Counted from the first letter of the stretch, positions 26,111 through 36,405 are shown. The stretch is DNA of 64,000 nucleotides from Alopecurus myosuroides (GCA_028641055.1 CM054062.1:18223639-18287638), one strand, 5' to 3'. Notes: generated by a model not told the origin, from the letters alone. Numbers and translations are program-made.

Positions 26111-26995
26111 TGTCGGGGGGTTACCCCCGAGTAGGGTAAAGGCAAGTGCTAAAGGCAAGATCATAAGGGATGTTTGGCCGAGTAGCCGGCTACCCTGTAC
26201 TTGCTACCCGGTCGACTGCTACCCGGTCCTGCACATAGATAGCCAGAAGGGCAAATCAAGGAAGTTGCGTGCCTCCGAGTAGAAGAGTTGGCCCGAGTAG
26301 AAATGGCGGGAATCTACTCGGGCCAGAAGTCAAAGGAGCCGTTCTGACACAGAATCCCGCGTATCCCGGGTCCGTACTTGGCACTGTTCACAGCACTGTT
26401 CATCTAAGGATGGCGTGCCTGACAGCGACAGTGTGGCAGCAGGGCGTCGCAGGATAGGGGGGACCTACTCTGTGTTCGTGGCAGTGATAACAGAATGGTT
26501 ACTTGGTTTTGCCCAACGACTTTCCGCACCAGGACAAACCTAGAAGCCAAAGCTGTCAGCGGGAGCTCGGAAGAAGGACGGTGTGCACACTATGTCGACA
26601 TCTGTTTGTATTTGGCTGTATCCGGCTGGGCACCGGGTATATAAGGTGCCCTGCCCCCTCCTGCGCAAGGGATCCTGCGAACGCTGACCTAGATCACACG
26701 TTGGGCTCACATTCTTGACCTAGTTCACCACGTAGAGAGAAGGGTGGCTACTCGGTAGCAAGAACAGTTGTACTGTGGGTACTCGGTGAGACACTAATAT
26801 ACAGAGAGAAAGGCAGGAGTAGGGGTTTTACCTCCTCACGAGGGCCCTGAACCTGGGTAGATCGTGTTGTTTGCAGTGCTTGTTTCATACTTCACGCGGC
26901 TACTCGTCGCGTGATCCCTCCCCGAGCGCCTCCAGCGTCCATCGTCCCCACAACTTTAGCCATCCTATGGCATCTGCCGTGACACCACCACGACA
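26111..26995 (+). repeat. E4 5' LTR
   Basis: 885 bp, TGTCGG...CGACA. The first 20 bases, TGTCGGGGGGTTACCCCCGA, can fold as a short hairpin (TCGGGGG/CCCCCGA). The U3 part has repeated GCTACCC/GGTAGC words. The TATA box is at 26638. Confidence 0.95.
26638..26645 (+). promoter_or_regulatory. E4 LTR TATA box
   Basis: GGGTATATAAGG in a GC-rich setting 527 bases into the LTR. Transcription would start near 26670, making R-U5 about 325 bp. The 3' LTR has the same box at about 41048. Confidence 0.7.
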
Positions 26996-29900
26996 GTTGG
27001 CGCCCACCGTGGGGAAACCAGCGGCGCTGGCTGGAGTTTCCGTTCGGACGGGATCGATTTCTGCTACCGGAGAGCGCGTGGTTTGTGGCCTCGTCCACAG
27101 ATTCGGCTCCTTCGACTTCGTCACCGACAACGCCGGCGATTTCGGCGGCAGGGCCATGCCGGAGGGCGGCTCGGTGCTTTCTTTCGGCGCGCACCTCGTC
27201 TACGTCGCCACCATCATCGACCGCGAGTACCCTGAGCTGGTGCATGTCGCGGAAGATCCACCTGCTGTCATCGCCGCGCTCGGGAGGCCGCTGAGCCATT
27301 CCGCGGACATTGCAGAGGTGATGATGACCGGCCCTGCTGCTGACGCCGGGAAGGGCGCGGCTGCTACCGCGGCGGCCGTCATCGAGGACCTCGCTGGCTC
27401 GAGTGCTGGCGGGAAGACGCACAAGCCCTACGAGAAGGAGTGCAACCTTCCCCTCTCCACTACTCCGACAATCCCTGCGTCTGCTACGCGGACGGGTATG
27501 CCGCCTCCCACTGATCTCGAGCTCCTGACCATGAAGGCGCAGCTCGACCGGCAGCGCCAGGAGCTGCTCGCTGAGCAGGTGGAGTTGGAGAAGATTAGGC
27601 TAGAGCTTAGCTTAGATCAGCTTGAGTACAACAAGGCTCACGGTTTCACACCAATTGTTAGGAGAGCTAGCAAAGTAGGTGCTACGCGTCGCAACCTAGG
27701 CGCCGAGATGGCAACTGTTGTAGAGGCTCCCAGTCAGTCCGCCACCGCAAACACTTCCACCCGACCCAGATACAGCACGCCCGCCAAAACACTTAGAGCT
27801 GCTGAGGCTGTAGCTGCCGAGTTGCCGCATCTAGCTGGCGAAGCGCGCGGTAGGCAGCAGGAGAGGCTAAATGAGCTGGTGCTAGAGGCTGCTAGGCAGA
27901 ACGAGGAGTTCCGGAAAGCCAACCCGGGTGCTGGAGCTTCTCAGGTGGTGCACTCGCATGTGGCCAGATCTAACGATCAGGCTTCATCACCGCATCCTAG
28001 TCGTGAGAGAAGCCGGAGTGGGCATTCCGGCAAGGGTAAGCAGATGCAGGTGTACGACCCGGCTGTCGCCGCGAAACAGCTCGCTGTGCCGCGACAGTCC
28101 GGTCATAAACACAACGCTGCAGGAGCAGGCTTTCAAGCCCATAAAGCTCAAAGCCAGGCCCGAGATGGAGAGGGCCCAGGCCCTTCACAGCATCCAGTTG
28201 CTCAGCCTACTCGGCAGCGGCAGCAGCCGCGTGCAGTGGCACCAGCCGCCAACCCGGTGGAGCAGCCTGCGGCTGTGCAGGTGGACAGATATGATGATGG
28301 CTACTCGGCCATGGGGTTGGCTGGCTATGACATTCTGGATCGTGTGGGCGAGCGCGTGTTGGCGCCTGGAGATGCAAGGCACCAGCTGGACCGGATCAGC
28401 TTGTCGGCGCGGCTCGAGAACACGGGACCTCCCGGCCCCGAGTGCTTTGGCCCGCGCATCATGAACGAGCCTTCCGTGAAGAACTTCCAGCTCACAAGGG
28501 GCACCAAGAGCTACAATGGCAGCACCAAGCCGGAAGATTGGCTCAATGACTATGTCACCGCGGTTCATATCGCGAACGGCAACCGGAGATGGGCGGTGCG
28601 GTACGTTCCGCAGATGCTAGAGGGTCCAGCTCGCACTTGGCTCAACAACTTGCCCAAGAACAGCATCAATTGCTGGCTAGATTTCTCGGAAGCCTTCATC
28701 AGCAACTTCACCAGCACTTACAAGAGGCCGAATAGGCCACAGCAGCTGTCCGCTTGCAGGCAGCGGGAAGACGAGACGGACCGCGAGTACCTTACTCGGT
28801 GGAGCACGTTGCGGAACACCTGTGAAGGTGTGAATGAGGCCCAAGCCATCACTTGGTTTGCGCAGGGTTGCAGGCATGGCAGTATGTTGTGGCAAAGGTT
28901 GCAGAGGGAGATGCCAAACACTCTGGCGGAGACCATCAAGATCGCGGATCAGTACGCACTCGGTGATCCTACCCAGCCCCTGATGGATTCTTCTGAGCCG
29001 AGAAGAAACTTCAACAGCAACAAGCGCAACGAGTTCCGCAACAAGCGCAGAGGTGACCGAATAGATACTCGGTACGACCCTGAAGAAGTGAATGCAATGG
29101 CTGTTGGAGCTGGGGGCAGCCAAAGGCAAAAACCTGCTGGAGCCTACGGGCAGAACCAGAATCAGGGCCAAGGCAACAAGAAACCATTCCGCGCTCCTCA
29201 GTCGGGTAGCGGCAACTCGGAGCAGACAAGGAAGTTCGTCTTTGACGACATGAGGGATGGCCCATGCAGTTTCCATACTCAGCACCCCTCGAGGCCTGCT
29301 AACCACACTACCCGGCAGTGCGAGTGGTGGGATCTGATCAGGAATGAAGGATTGCCTCCTCCTCCTCCCCTGCCATCTGCGAACGCCAATGTGCAGCCTG
29401 CTCGCGCACCCGCATCTCGGCCTCGAGTGTTTCCGAGAAGAGAAAACGTGAACCAAGTGGCTTTAGGAGCCAACCGTCACTTCAACAATGAGGGCTACCG
29501 CAACAACAACCACAACCGCAACCGCAACAACAACAGAGGAAACAACAACTACCAGGGCAACAACAACGGCAACAATGAGGGCGGAGGCCACAACCAGTAC
29601 CAAGAACACCATGAGAGCTACATGATCTTCACTTCTGAGCCCGTCGACAAGCAGTCACAGCACAGGCGAGCCATGGAGGTCAATGCCGTGATCCCTGCTG
29701 TTCCTCACTATATGCATTGGTGCAACCAAGAGATCACGTGGTCCCGAGTAGATCATCCCAAGGTGATGCCCAACCCGGGTAGCTACGCTTTGGTGTTGGA
29801 TCCTACCTTCTTGGGTCCCGAGAAGAATGTGAGGTTCAGCAAGGTGCTGATCGACAACGGCAGCAGCATCAATATTGTGTACAGAGACACACTCGAGAAG

Positions 29901-30434
29901 CTTGGGCTGGCCGAGAACATGCTGCTACCTAGCAAGACCACTTTCCACGGCATTGTGCCGGGAGTCTCGTGCAACCCGATTGGCCGAGTGTGGATAGATG
30001 TGCTATTCGGCACCAGGGAGAACTGCCGCACAGAGAGCCTGCAGTTCGAGGTGGTTGATCATCAGAGCCCCTATCATGCCCTACTCGGCAGGCCTGCGCT
30101 GAGCAAGTTCATGGCCTCTACCCACACTGCGTATCTGAAGATGAAGATCCCTGGCCCCAATGGCGTGATTACCATCTCTGGTGATTACAAGAAGTCCATG
30201 GAGTGTGCCTCTGCTGGTTCTCAGTTGGCGGAGTCTATGGTGATTGCTGCCGAGAAGAAAAAGATGTACGAGGTGGTGGCTATGGCGCAATCCGCGCAGG
30301 CTGGTGCGCAGGGCGTGCCGAGTACCCAGCACGGGACCGCGTTCCAGGCATCCCAAGAGACAAAGAAGGTCCAGGTCGACCCTGAGTTCCCCGACCGCGT
30401 AGCCATCATTGGCTCCGGGTTGGCGGAGAAATAG
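26967..30434 (+). CDS. gag-pro: E4 Gag-protease polyprotein
   Basis: The frame is open from 26871 to the TAG at 30432. The first ATG is at 26967 inside U5 and the next at 27153, so the true start is uncertain; 26967 is chosen as the first ATG downstream of the predicted transcript start. Order: Ala/Pro-rich N region, a helical segment rich in Glu/Arg/Leu (about 27520-27640), a basic-acidic linker, the capsid-like retrotrans_gag domain (about 28500-28960, with W-A-V-R-Y and W-L-N-N-L-P), an Asn-rich tract (29480-29600), and an aspartic protease with active-site DNGSS at about 29851. A canonical CCHC knuckle is not obvious; C-S-F-H...C-E-W-W at about 29265-29330 may replace it. It would form the particle and mature the polyprotein. 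The frame continues past the TAG into RT. Confidence 0.85.
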   Translation: MASAVTPPRQLAPTVGKPAALAGVSVRTGSISATGERVVCGLVHRFGSFDFVTDNAGDFGGRAMPEGGSVLSFGAHLVYVATIIDREYPELVHVAEDPPAVIAALGRPLSHSADIAEVMMTGPAADAGKGAAATAAAVIEDLAGSSAGGKTHKPYEKECNLPLSTTPTIPASATRTGMPPPTDLELLTMKAQLDRQRQELLAEQVELEKIRLELSLDQLEYNKAHGFTPIVRRASKVGATRRNLGAEMATVVEAPSQSATANTSTRPRYSTPAKTLRAAEAVAAELPHLAGEARGRQQERLNELVLEAARQNEEFRKANPGAGASQVVHSHVARSNDQASSPHPSRERSRSGHSGKGKQMQVYDPAVAAKQLAVPRQSGHKHNAAGAGFQAHKAQSQARDGEGPGPSQHPVAQPTRQRQQPRAVAPAANPVEQPAAVQVDRYDDGYSAMGLAGYDILDRVGERVLAPGDARHQLDRISLSARLENTGPPGPECFGPRIMNEPSVKNFQLTRGTKSYNGSTKPEDWLNDYVTAVHIANGNRRWAVRYVPQMLEGPARTWLNNLPKNSINCWLDFSEAFISNFTSTYKRPNRPQQLSACRQREDETDREYLTRWSTLRNTCEGVNEAQAITWFAQGCRHGSMLWQRLQREMPNTLAETIKIADQYALGDPTQPLMDSSEPRRNFNSNKRNEFRNKRRGDRIDTRYDPEEVNAMAVGAGGSQRQKPAGAYGQNQNQGQGNKKPFRAPQSGSGNSEQTRKFVFDDMRDGPCSFHTQHPSRPANHTTRQCEWWDLIRNEGLPPPPPLPSANANVQPARAPASRPRVFPRRENVNQVALGANRHFNNEGYRNNNHNRNRNNNRGNNNYQGNNNGNNEGGGHNQYQEHHESYMIFTSEPVDKQSQHRRAMEVNAVIPAVPHYMHWCNQEITWSRVDHPKVMPNPGSYALVLDPTFLGPEKNVRFSKVLIDNGSSINIVYRDTLEKLGLAENMLLPSKTTFHGIVPGVSCNPIGRVWIDVLFGTRENCRTESLQFEVVDHQSPYHALLGRPALSKFMASTHTAYLKMKIPGPNGVITISGDYKKSMECASAGSQLAESMVIAAEKKKMYEVVAMAQSAQAGAQGVPSTQHGTAFQASQETKKVQVDPEFPDRVAIIGSGLAEK
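26997..27014 (+). other. E4 primer-binding site
   Basis: TTGGCGCCCACCGTGGGG one base after the LTR end. This is the primer site common in grass Tat-clade elements. It lies inside the open gag frame. Confidence 0.8.
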
Positions 30435-31364
30435 GAAAGCGAGCTCATCCACTTCCTCCGTGAGAATCGGGACGTGTTCGCCTGGTCCAATGAAGATTTA
30501 CCAGGAGTCCCGAGGGAGTTGGTTGAGCACTCGTTACATGTGCGTCCTGACGCCAAACCAGTGAAACAGGCTATGCGCCGTTTCGGAGATGAGAGAAGGA
30601 AAGCTATAGGTGACCAGATCACCAAGTTGCTGATAAGCAATTTCATCATGGAGGTGCTGCATCCGGATTGGCTAGCCAACCCGGTCATGGTCGAGAAGAA
30701 GAAGGAGGATCCTAAGGCTGCTACTGCATGGCGCATGTGTGTCGACTACACCGACTTGAACAAAGCATGCCCCAAGGATCCTTTCCCGCTACCTCGCATC
30801 GATCAGGTGATCGATTCCACTGCTGGTTGTGAACTGCTGTCTTTCATAGATGCCTACTCTGGTTTTCACCAGATAGCTCTTAATCCTGCTGATCAAATAA
30901 AGACTGCCTTCATTACCCCGTACGGGGCTTATTGCTATCGTGTCATGTGTTTCGGGTTGCGGAATGCGGGTGCTACTTATCAGCGGTGCGTGCAGAAATG
31001 CTTGCACAATCAGCTCGGCAAGAATGTGCAGGTGTACGTAGATGACATTGTCATCAAAACGAATAAAACACAAACTCTGCTTGCCGATCTTGAAGAAACC
31101 TTCGCTAACTTGCGTAAGTATAAAATGAAGCTGAACCCGAGTAAATGCACCTTTGGCGTTCCGGCTGGCAAGCTACTCGGCTTCCTGGTGTCTAGTCGGG
31201 GCATTGAAGCCAATCCCTCAAAGATAAAAGCCATTGAGAGCATGTCTCTGCCGAGATCCCTGAAGGATGTGCAAAAGTTCACTTTGCTTGGCATCTCTGA
31301 GCCGTTTCCTGGGCCGAATGGGCGAGAAGGCCCTGCCTCTATACCAGTTGATGAAGAAAAGTGA
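30435..31364 (+). pseudogene. pol: E4 reverse transcriptase part of pol
   Basis: Same frame as gag-pro, separated only by the TAG at 30432-30434. It shows the RT N-terminal region (DLPGVPRELVEHSL), the fingers motif RMCVDYTDLNKACPKD, LSFIDAYSGFHQI, and the catalytic YVDD box at 31035-31046, followed by KLNPSKCTFGV and LLGFLVS. Around 31280-31290 the frame is lost by an indel (net -2 or +1), and pol continues in the next frame (31267-33942). As it stands RT is split from RNase H and integrase. An unbroken pol would copy element RNA into cDNA in the particle. Confidence 0.85.
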
Positions 31365-33942
31365 CAAGTTTGTCTGGACTCCGCAAGCGGATGTGGAATT
31401 CAATGAGCTGAAGGCAATGCTGGGAAGCGCTCCCATCTTGGTTAGTCTGCTACCCAAGGAGCCAATGCTGCTGTACATTGCTGCTACCAACCGAGTAGTC
31501 AGCGTGGTGATTGTGGTGGAACGAGAAGAGGAAGGCAAAAGTGTGCAGCGCCCAGTATACTACCTCAGCGAAGTGTTGTCCAGCTCCAAGCAGAACTACC
31601 CGCATTACCAGAAGATGACCTACGGTGTGTACCTGGGCGCCAAGAAACTGAAGCATTATTTCAAGGAGCACCCCATCATTGTTGTGAGCTCTGCTCCCAT
31701 CTCGGATATCATGGGCAACAAGGAGGCGAGTGGCAGAGTAGCCAAGTGGGCAATTGAGCTAGCCGCGTACGCCCCTGCGTATGCGAGAAGAGAAGCTATC
31801 AAGTCTCAGATCCTGGCGGAGTTTCTGGTGGATTGGGCTGAGGTGCAGTACGAACCTCCTGCTCCAGTTTCGAATTACTGGAAGATGCACTTTGATGGCT
31901 CGAAGGTGAAGGAAGGCCTTGGTGTTGGCGTAGTGCTTACGTCACCCAAACGAGATCAGCTCAAGTACGTGCTGCAGATTCATTTCAAGGCGTCCAACAA
32001 TGTTGCAGAGTACGAGGCCGTGGTGCACGGCTTGCGAGTAGCCAAGGAGGTTGGCGTGCAGCGCATTATATGCTATGGCGATTCAGATCTGGTAGTACAG
32101 CAAGTCTCTGGCACTTGGGATGCTCTGGATGCCAACATGGCATCATACCGCTTCCTGGTACAGTCTATGACTGGATTCTTCGAAGGCTGTGAGTTCCAGC
32201 ATAGTCACCGAGCAGAGAATGAAGCAGCAGACGAGCTGTCCAAGTTGGGATCTTCTCGGCAGTCCATCCCGGCTGGGATTGCCTTGGAGCACTTGAGAAA
32301 ACCATCCATCAAGCCATCTCCCAACTCGGAATCCATATTTGTTCCTTCTCTGCCAAGTGAAGAATCCGTTCCAATGGAGATTGACTGGGAGAATGCAACA
32401 GAGAACCCGGGGACTGCCACTCCCAACCCGGGGACTGCCATTCCTTACTCGGGGACTGCCACTCCTTACTCGGGGACTGCCATTCCTTACTCGGGGACTG
32501 CAACTCCACACTCGGGGACTGCTGTCCTCAACCCGGGGACTGTCGCATTCATTGAAGAAGTTCTTGCCAATCGCTCAGGGCTCCAGAGAAGTGCTCCCAA
32601 CCCTAAAGAGCAGCCAGAGGCGCCTATCCCGATGGAAGTGGACGAACCAGTGTTCTCTGCACGGGAGACACCGAGTTGGGCCATGCCCATATTATCCTTT
32701 CTAAAGGACGGCACTCTGCCAGAAGATGAGGTGATCGCAAGGCAAATTCAGAGAAGATCCAAGGGCTACACCATATTCAGAGATGTGCTGCACAAAAGAA
32801 GTGCCACCGGCGTGCTGCAACGCTGTGTGGACCCGGAAGAAGGAGGGGAAATTCTGTTGGAGATACACCAAGGAGAATGCGGGCACCACGCCTCTTCTCG
32901 GGCGTTGGTCAAGAAAGCTTTTCGGCATGGCTTCTACTGGCTCACAGCTCTGCAGCAAGCTGAAGACATTGTGAGGAAGTGCAACGGCTGCCAGATGTTC
33001 GCGAGTAAGATCCACATGCCTGCTTCCGAGCTGAAAACCATTCCCATCACTTGGCTGTTTGTTGTATGGTGCTTGGATATGGTTGGCCCCTTCAAGCCAG
33101 CTAAAGGCAACATGACGCACATCTTAGTCATGGTGGACAAGTTCACCAAATGGATTGAAGTGAAGCCTATTCGGAAGTGCGATGGAGCTACAGCCGTGAA
33201 ATTCTTGAAGGATGTAATCCTGAGATACGGCTACCCGCACAACATCATCACGGATAACGGTACAAACTTTGTTGAGGGGGCAATGGTGCGGTTCTGCAGA
33301 GATAAGCACATCCGACTAGATGTTGCATCTGTTGCGCATCCCGCCTCCAATGGGCAGGTGGAAAGAGCAAACGGCATGGTACTGGCAGGCATAAAGCCAA
33401 GGCTGATTGAGCCATTGCTGAAAACACCTGGGTGTTGGCTAGACGAGTTGCCAGCGGTGTTGTGGAGTCTAAGGACCACCCCTAACCGGTCAACCGGCTA
33501 CACGCCATTCTTCTTGGTATACGGGGCTGAGGCCGTGTTGCCAATAGACTTAGAGCATGACTCCCCCCGAGTAACCCTCTACACTGAGGTGGAGGCGAGA
33601 GAAGCTCGAGAAGATGACGTTGACCTGCTTGAAGAAGCAAGAGAGCTTACTCTGTCACGTTCAGCTATCTACCAGCAAAACCTGCGTCGTTATCATAGAC
33701 GAAAGGTGAACCCAAGGGTTTTCCGAGAAGGAGACATGGTCCTTAGGCTTGTGCAACGCACAGCCGGGATGCACAAGTTGTCTCCTCCATGGGAAGGGCC
33801 CTTCATTGTGAGCAAAGCGCTGCACAATGATGCCTATTATCTCGTGGACGTGCGTCCATCACAGGAGAATAGGGAAGATAAAGCTGGAGAGGAATCTAAG
33901 CGCCCCTGGAATGTAGCCCTACTTCGTCGCTTTCATTCGTGA
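31267..33942 (+). CDS. pol: E4 RT tail, RNase H and integrase
   Basis: Frame +1 relative to RT; real homology starts near 31290 (LSRFLGRMGEKALPLYQLMK). RNase H lies at about 31870-32240 with the acidic residues visible in HFDGSK, AEYEA and YGDSD. A linker with seven 21-bp repeats follows (32404-32550). Integrase has an H2C2 zinc-binding region (about 32875-33000, GHHAS...CNGCQ), the catalytic core with D in LDMVGPF, D in ITDNGTNF and E in NGQVERANG, and a C-terminal PPWEGPFIV box ending NVALLRRFHS. It would degrade template RNA and insert the cDNA. The GTG at 31267 is only the edge of the open frame, not a start. Confidence 0.88.
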   Translation: MCKSSLCLASLSRFLGRMGEKALPLYQLMKKSDKFVWTPQADVEFNELKAMLGSAPILVSLLPKEPMLLYIAATNRVVSVVIVVEREEEGKSVQRPVYYLSEVLSSSKQNYPHYQKMTYGVYLGAKKLKHYFKEHPIIVVSSAPISDIMGNKEASGRVAKWAIELAAYAPAYARREAIKSQILAEFLVDWAEVQYEPPAPVSNYWKMHFDGSKVKEGLGVGVVLTSPKRDQLKYVLQIHFKASNNVAEYEAVVHGLRVAKEVGVQRIICYGDSDLVVQQVSGTWDALDANMASYRFLVQSMTGFFEGCEFQHSHRAENEAADELSKLGSSRQSIPAGIALEHLRKPSIKPSPNSESIFVPSLPSEESVPMEIDWENATENPGTATPNPGTAIPYSGTATPYSGTAIPYSGTATPHSGTAVLNPGTVAFIEEVLANRSGLQRSAPNPKEQPEAPIPMEVDEPVFSARETPSWAMPILSFLKDGTLPEDEVIARQIQRRSKGYTIFRDVLHKRSATGVLQRCVDPEEGGEILLEIHQGECGHHASSRALVKKAFRHGFYWLTALQQAEDIVRKCNGCQMFASKIHMPASELKTIPITWLFVVWCLDMVGPFKPAKGNMTHILVMVDKFTKWIEVKPIRKCDGATAVKFLKDVILRYGYPHNIITDNGTNFVEGAMVRFCRDKHIRLDVASVAHPASNGQVERANGMVLAGIKPRLIEPLLKTPGCWLDELPAVLWSLRTTPNRSTGYTPFFLVYGAEAVLPIDLEHDSPRVTLYTEVEAREAREDDVDLLEEARELTLSRSAIYQQNLRRYHRRKVNPRVFREGDMVLRLVQRTAGMHKLSPPWEGPFIVSKALHNDAYYLVDVRPSQENREDKAGEESKRPWNVALLRRFHS
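32404..32550 (+). repeat. Seven 21-bp coding repeats in pol, PPT-like
   Basis: Seven exact-length 21-bp units code for a heptapeptide of the form [N/Y/H]-[P/S]-G-T-A-x-P. Every unit contains CGGGGACTG, the core also found directly before the 3' LTR (40512) and after pol (34006). The repeats keep the frame and sit in the linker between RNase H and integrase. Confidence 0.9.
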
Positions 33943-34615
33943 GCAAAAATGTGTATGTACTCTCTTATCCGAGTTAAAATTCTACTCTGCAATCTGAGAT
34001 TAAGCTCGGGGACTGCCCTTGTCCAAACTTGCTCTGTGTGTTTATACCCGGCTTCCCTTTTGTCCACTCGGTTGCTCTGCTTAAAATTTCACGAGTACAT
34101 CTAGTATTGTGTTTAAACCTACATGCCAACTCTTCGACTCTGCTGCTGTCCGAAACCCGGCTTCATGGCAAGCAAGAGAACAAGCAAAAGGTCAATGAGC
34201 ACAAGAAAAATTACTAAGGAAAGAAAGAGCACAGGAACCGAGTAGGATGTCCTTTACTGTTGTTTTTTGTTAACTCCTTTTCGGCTAAGTGGTGGGCTGC
34301 GTTACTATGAGTGTTTCTAAGTGGCTAAGTATTTGCAACTCCAACTTTGAATTCTTGTGACTCGAATACCAAAAAAGCAACAAGTTGCGGGTAAGAGCTG
34401 AGATGAGAAGGAAGAGCGAATAAGAAATGCAACTCGAGGACTTGCATGATAACGCAACCCGGCATCGAGCCAAGGCTGCTCAAATTGATTAAGTTAAAAA
34501 CGTCAACTGAGAATAAAACTGAGTAGCAAAGGGAAAGCATAATTGTTTCAATACATCTGCACCCGACATCCCGGGGATCTGATAAAAGTTTTAAGGATAA
34601 AGTTGCAGGAAATAA
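33943..34615. other. E4 spacer between pol and the antisense gene
   Basis: Non-coding. It contains the PPT-like CTCGGGGACTGCC at 34005-34017 shortly after the pol stop. The rest is where the 3' ends of the convergent sense and antisense transcripts would fall. No clear polyadenylation signal is singled out. Confidence 0.6.
34005..34017 (+). other. Second PPT-like site after E4 pol
   Basis: CTCGGGGACTGCC, 62 bases after the pol stop codon. Compare TTCGGGGACTGC at the true PPT (40510-40521). E1 has the similar CGGGGGCTAC at the matching place (63330). Confidence 0.6.
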
Positions 34616-35527
34616 TCAGGTAGAGGCAGCAGTCTTCTCGGCGTTGGCCTTGGCAGCTTCAGCATCAGCGTTAGCCTTGGCATCATCAGCTTCCGAGCTG
34701 GCGATGTCGGTATTCGCAGCTTCAGCTTCTGGATTGGTGGCGTCCTGATCAGAGGTGGCCGTGGCCACCGAGATGACATCCGTTGCCGAGGTGGAGGCAG
34801 TAGCTTGGGTGCGGAGAAGCGCCGTGTCGTCGAGGGCAGCACCTGATGAAGTGCCGAACTCGAGGGCCGCGGTGTCGATGGTCATGTCCACGCTCTCGGC
34901 CTCCTCTTCGCTGTCCGCGACGACCGTGGCCTTCCCCTTCCCGGTCTTGTTGCTCTCACTTTCGAAGCAGCTCAGGCCTTCATCCTCGTCATCATCCTCG
35001 TCTTCATCCTCGACGTCATCCTCGCCCTCCACATCCGTGCCGGGCTCGGTGACGCCAATGAAGCGCGCGGTATCCGCATACTGGGCGACCTCGTATGCGA
35101 CCCGCTGACGGCGAGCCACGCAGTCGGGATCCGTCTCCCACTTCGATTTCTGCCTCATCTCGAGAATGACGTTAAGGTCAAGATTTTCATACCAGCTGCA
35201 GATGAATAGGAGCAGCATGTCAGCGCCTGCCCGAGCTCCCGACGCCCGCCATTTCTTCAGCTCGGCCTTCACGCCAGTCAGCTTCTCGGCAAGCCCGCGG
35301 ATGGTTGTTGGCGCAGATTCTCGAGGCCAGAACAGGTCATGGAGTTGGAAGGCAGTGCGCACCAGATCGGTGCCCACGCCCCTTAGGCGCTGGAGCTGGA
35401 CCTGCATGGTTGTGATGCTGTCTTCAATTGAAGCTTTGGTATCCATAGGCTCGCCCTTCTCGGTGCGAACAGCTTGGGCCTTTGCCAGAGCAGGCTTGCA
35501 AGACGAGTTGAGGTCGGGGAAAGTTTC
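34616..35527 (-). CDS. Antisense gene exon 8: C-terminal domain and acidic tail
   Basis: Acceptor TTTTGCAG at 35528. Encodes a helical domain (GVGTDLVRTAFQLHDLFWPR, ADMLLLFICSWYENLDLN) with a clear counterpart in the E1 antisense exon (63528-63990). A run of Asp/Glu (about 35000-35040) and an Ala/Asp/Glu-rich low-complexity tail follow. The stop is at 34616. Confidence 0.8.
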   Translation of the reverse strand, partial: ETFPDLNSSCKPALAKAQAVRTEKGEPMDTKASIEDSITTMQVQLQRLRGVGTDLVRTAFQLHDLFWPRESAPTTIRGLAEKLTGVKAELKKWRASGARAGADMLLLFICSWYENLDLNVILEMRQKSKWETDPDCVARRQRVAYEVAQYADTARFIGVTEPGTDVEGEDDVEDEDEDDDEDEGLSCFESESNKTGKGKATVVADSEEEAESVDMTIDTAALEFGTSSGAALDDTALLRTQATASTSATDVISVATATSDQDATNPEAEAANTDIASSEADDAKANADAEAAKANAEKTAAST

Positions 35528-35626
35528 TGCAAAAGCTATCAAAAAGATTAGAGACAGGGGCAGAATAGAGAAACGAGTCGAGCGGAGCAAAAGGGAAAAG
35601 TGAAGTGCAGAGAAGTGGGCACTTAC

Positions 35627-36405
35627 TATTCAGGTCGTAGAGTAGCGCCTGCAGCTTGTTCTTCCAAGACTCTTCGTCAGCAACATGCCTTTCTTCCACC
35701 CTCCGGAACTGGGCCAGCTGGAGCATGAGATCCGAGTTGCTCTCCCTCAGAGTGTCGCACTCCAGCTCGAGAGCCCGCTTCTCGGCCTTGGCAGTTGCTT
35801 CAAACTTTTTCTTCTCGGCCACTATTTTATCTCTCTCGGCAGCTAGATCAACGGCTTTTTGGAGAGCAGTTCGCAGCTGGACCTGCAACGGTTCCATCTC
35901 GGAGAGGTGCCTCTTCTTGAATTCCACCTCAAGGCTCTCAATCTACTGCTGCACCTCAGCAGGCTTGAGGCAGTCGAGATGCTCCTCGACAAACTGCTTG
36001 TGATCTTCTGCAGAAAGCAAAGCACGGTCAGCAGAGTAGCCAAGATGAAAGCAAGAAAGCAAGCCGAGAAGACATCAACTTACCCTCCAATTTCTTGATC
36101 GTAGCTTGACCGCTCTCAACAAAAGCGCGACAGTTCACATGCTCCTCTGCCAGGGCATTGAACTTGCCTGCAAAGAAGAATCGATTAGAGCAAAAAACAA
36201 AAGCGAGCGTAAACACCAAACACAGGAACCGCGTAGCTAAAAGCTTACTTTCGACTTCAGAGATCTTGAGGGCGCTATCCATGACCTCCTTCTCCGCCGC
36301 CTCGTCGGACTTGCGCTCCATTTCCAGGGCCTCAAGACGCCTCTTAGCGATGTTGTGGTTCCATAGCAGCCGTCGGTACAGGTTGGTTCTTTTCAGAAGG
36401 CTATT
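35627..36405 (-). CDS. Antisense gene exons 5-7: coiled coil
   Basis: Exons 36405-36249, 36167-36084 and 36007-35627. Leu/Glu/Lys/Arg-rich heptad-like sequence (RRLEALEMERKSDEAAEKEV; VDLAAERDKIVAEKKKFEAT; LRESNSDLMLQLAQFRRVEE) indicates a long coiled coil, suggesting self-association. One TAG (35945) interrupts exon 7 at a place where a CAG would fit. Confidence 0.75.

Noticed and set aside
28677..29456. 259-codon minus-strand ORF inside E4 gag
   Set aside because: It is a shadow of the long, GC-rich gag frame with no splice structure or domain. The genuine antisense gene is confined to 34616-39834.
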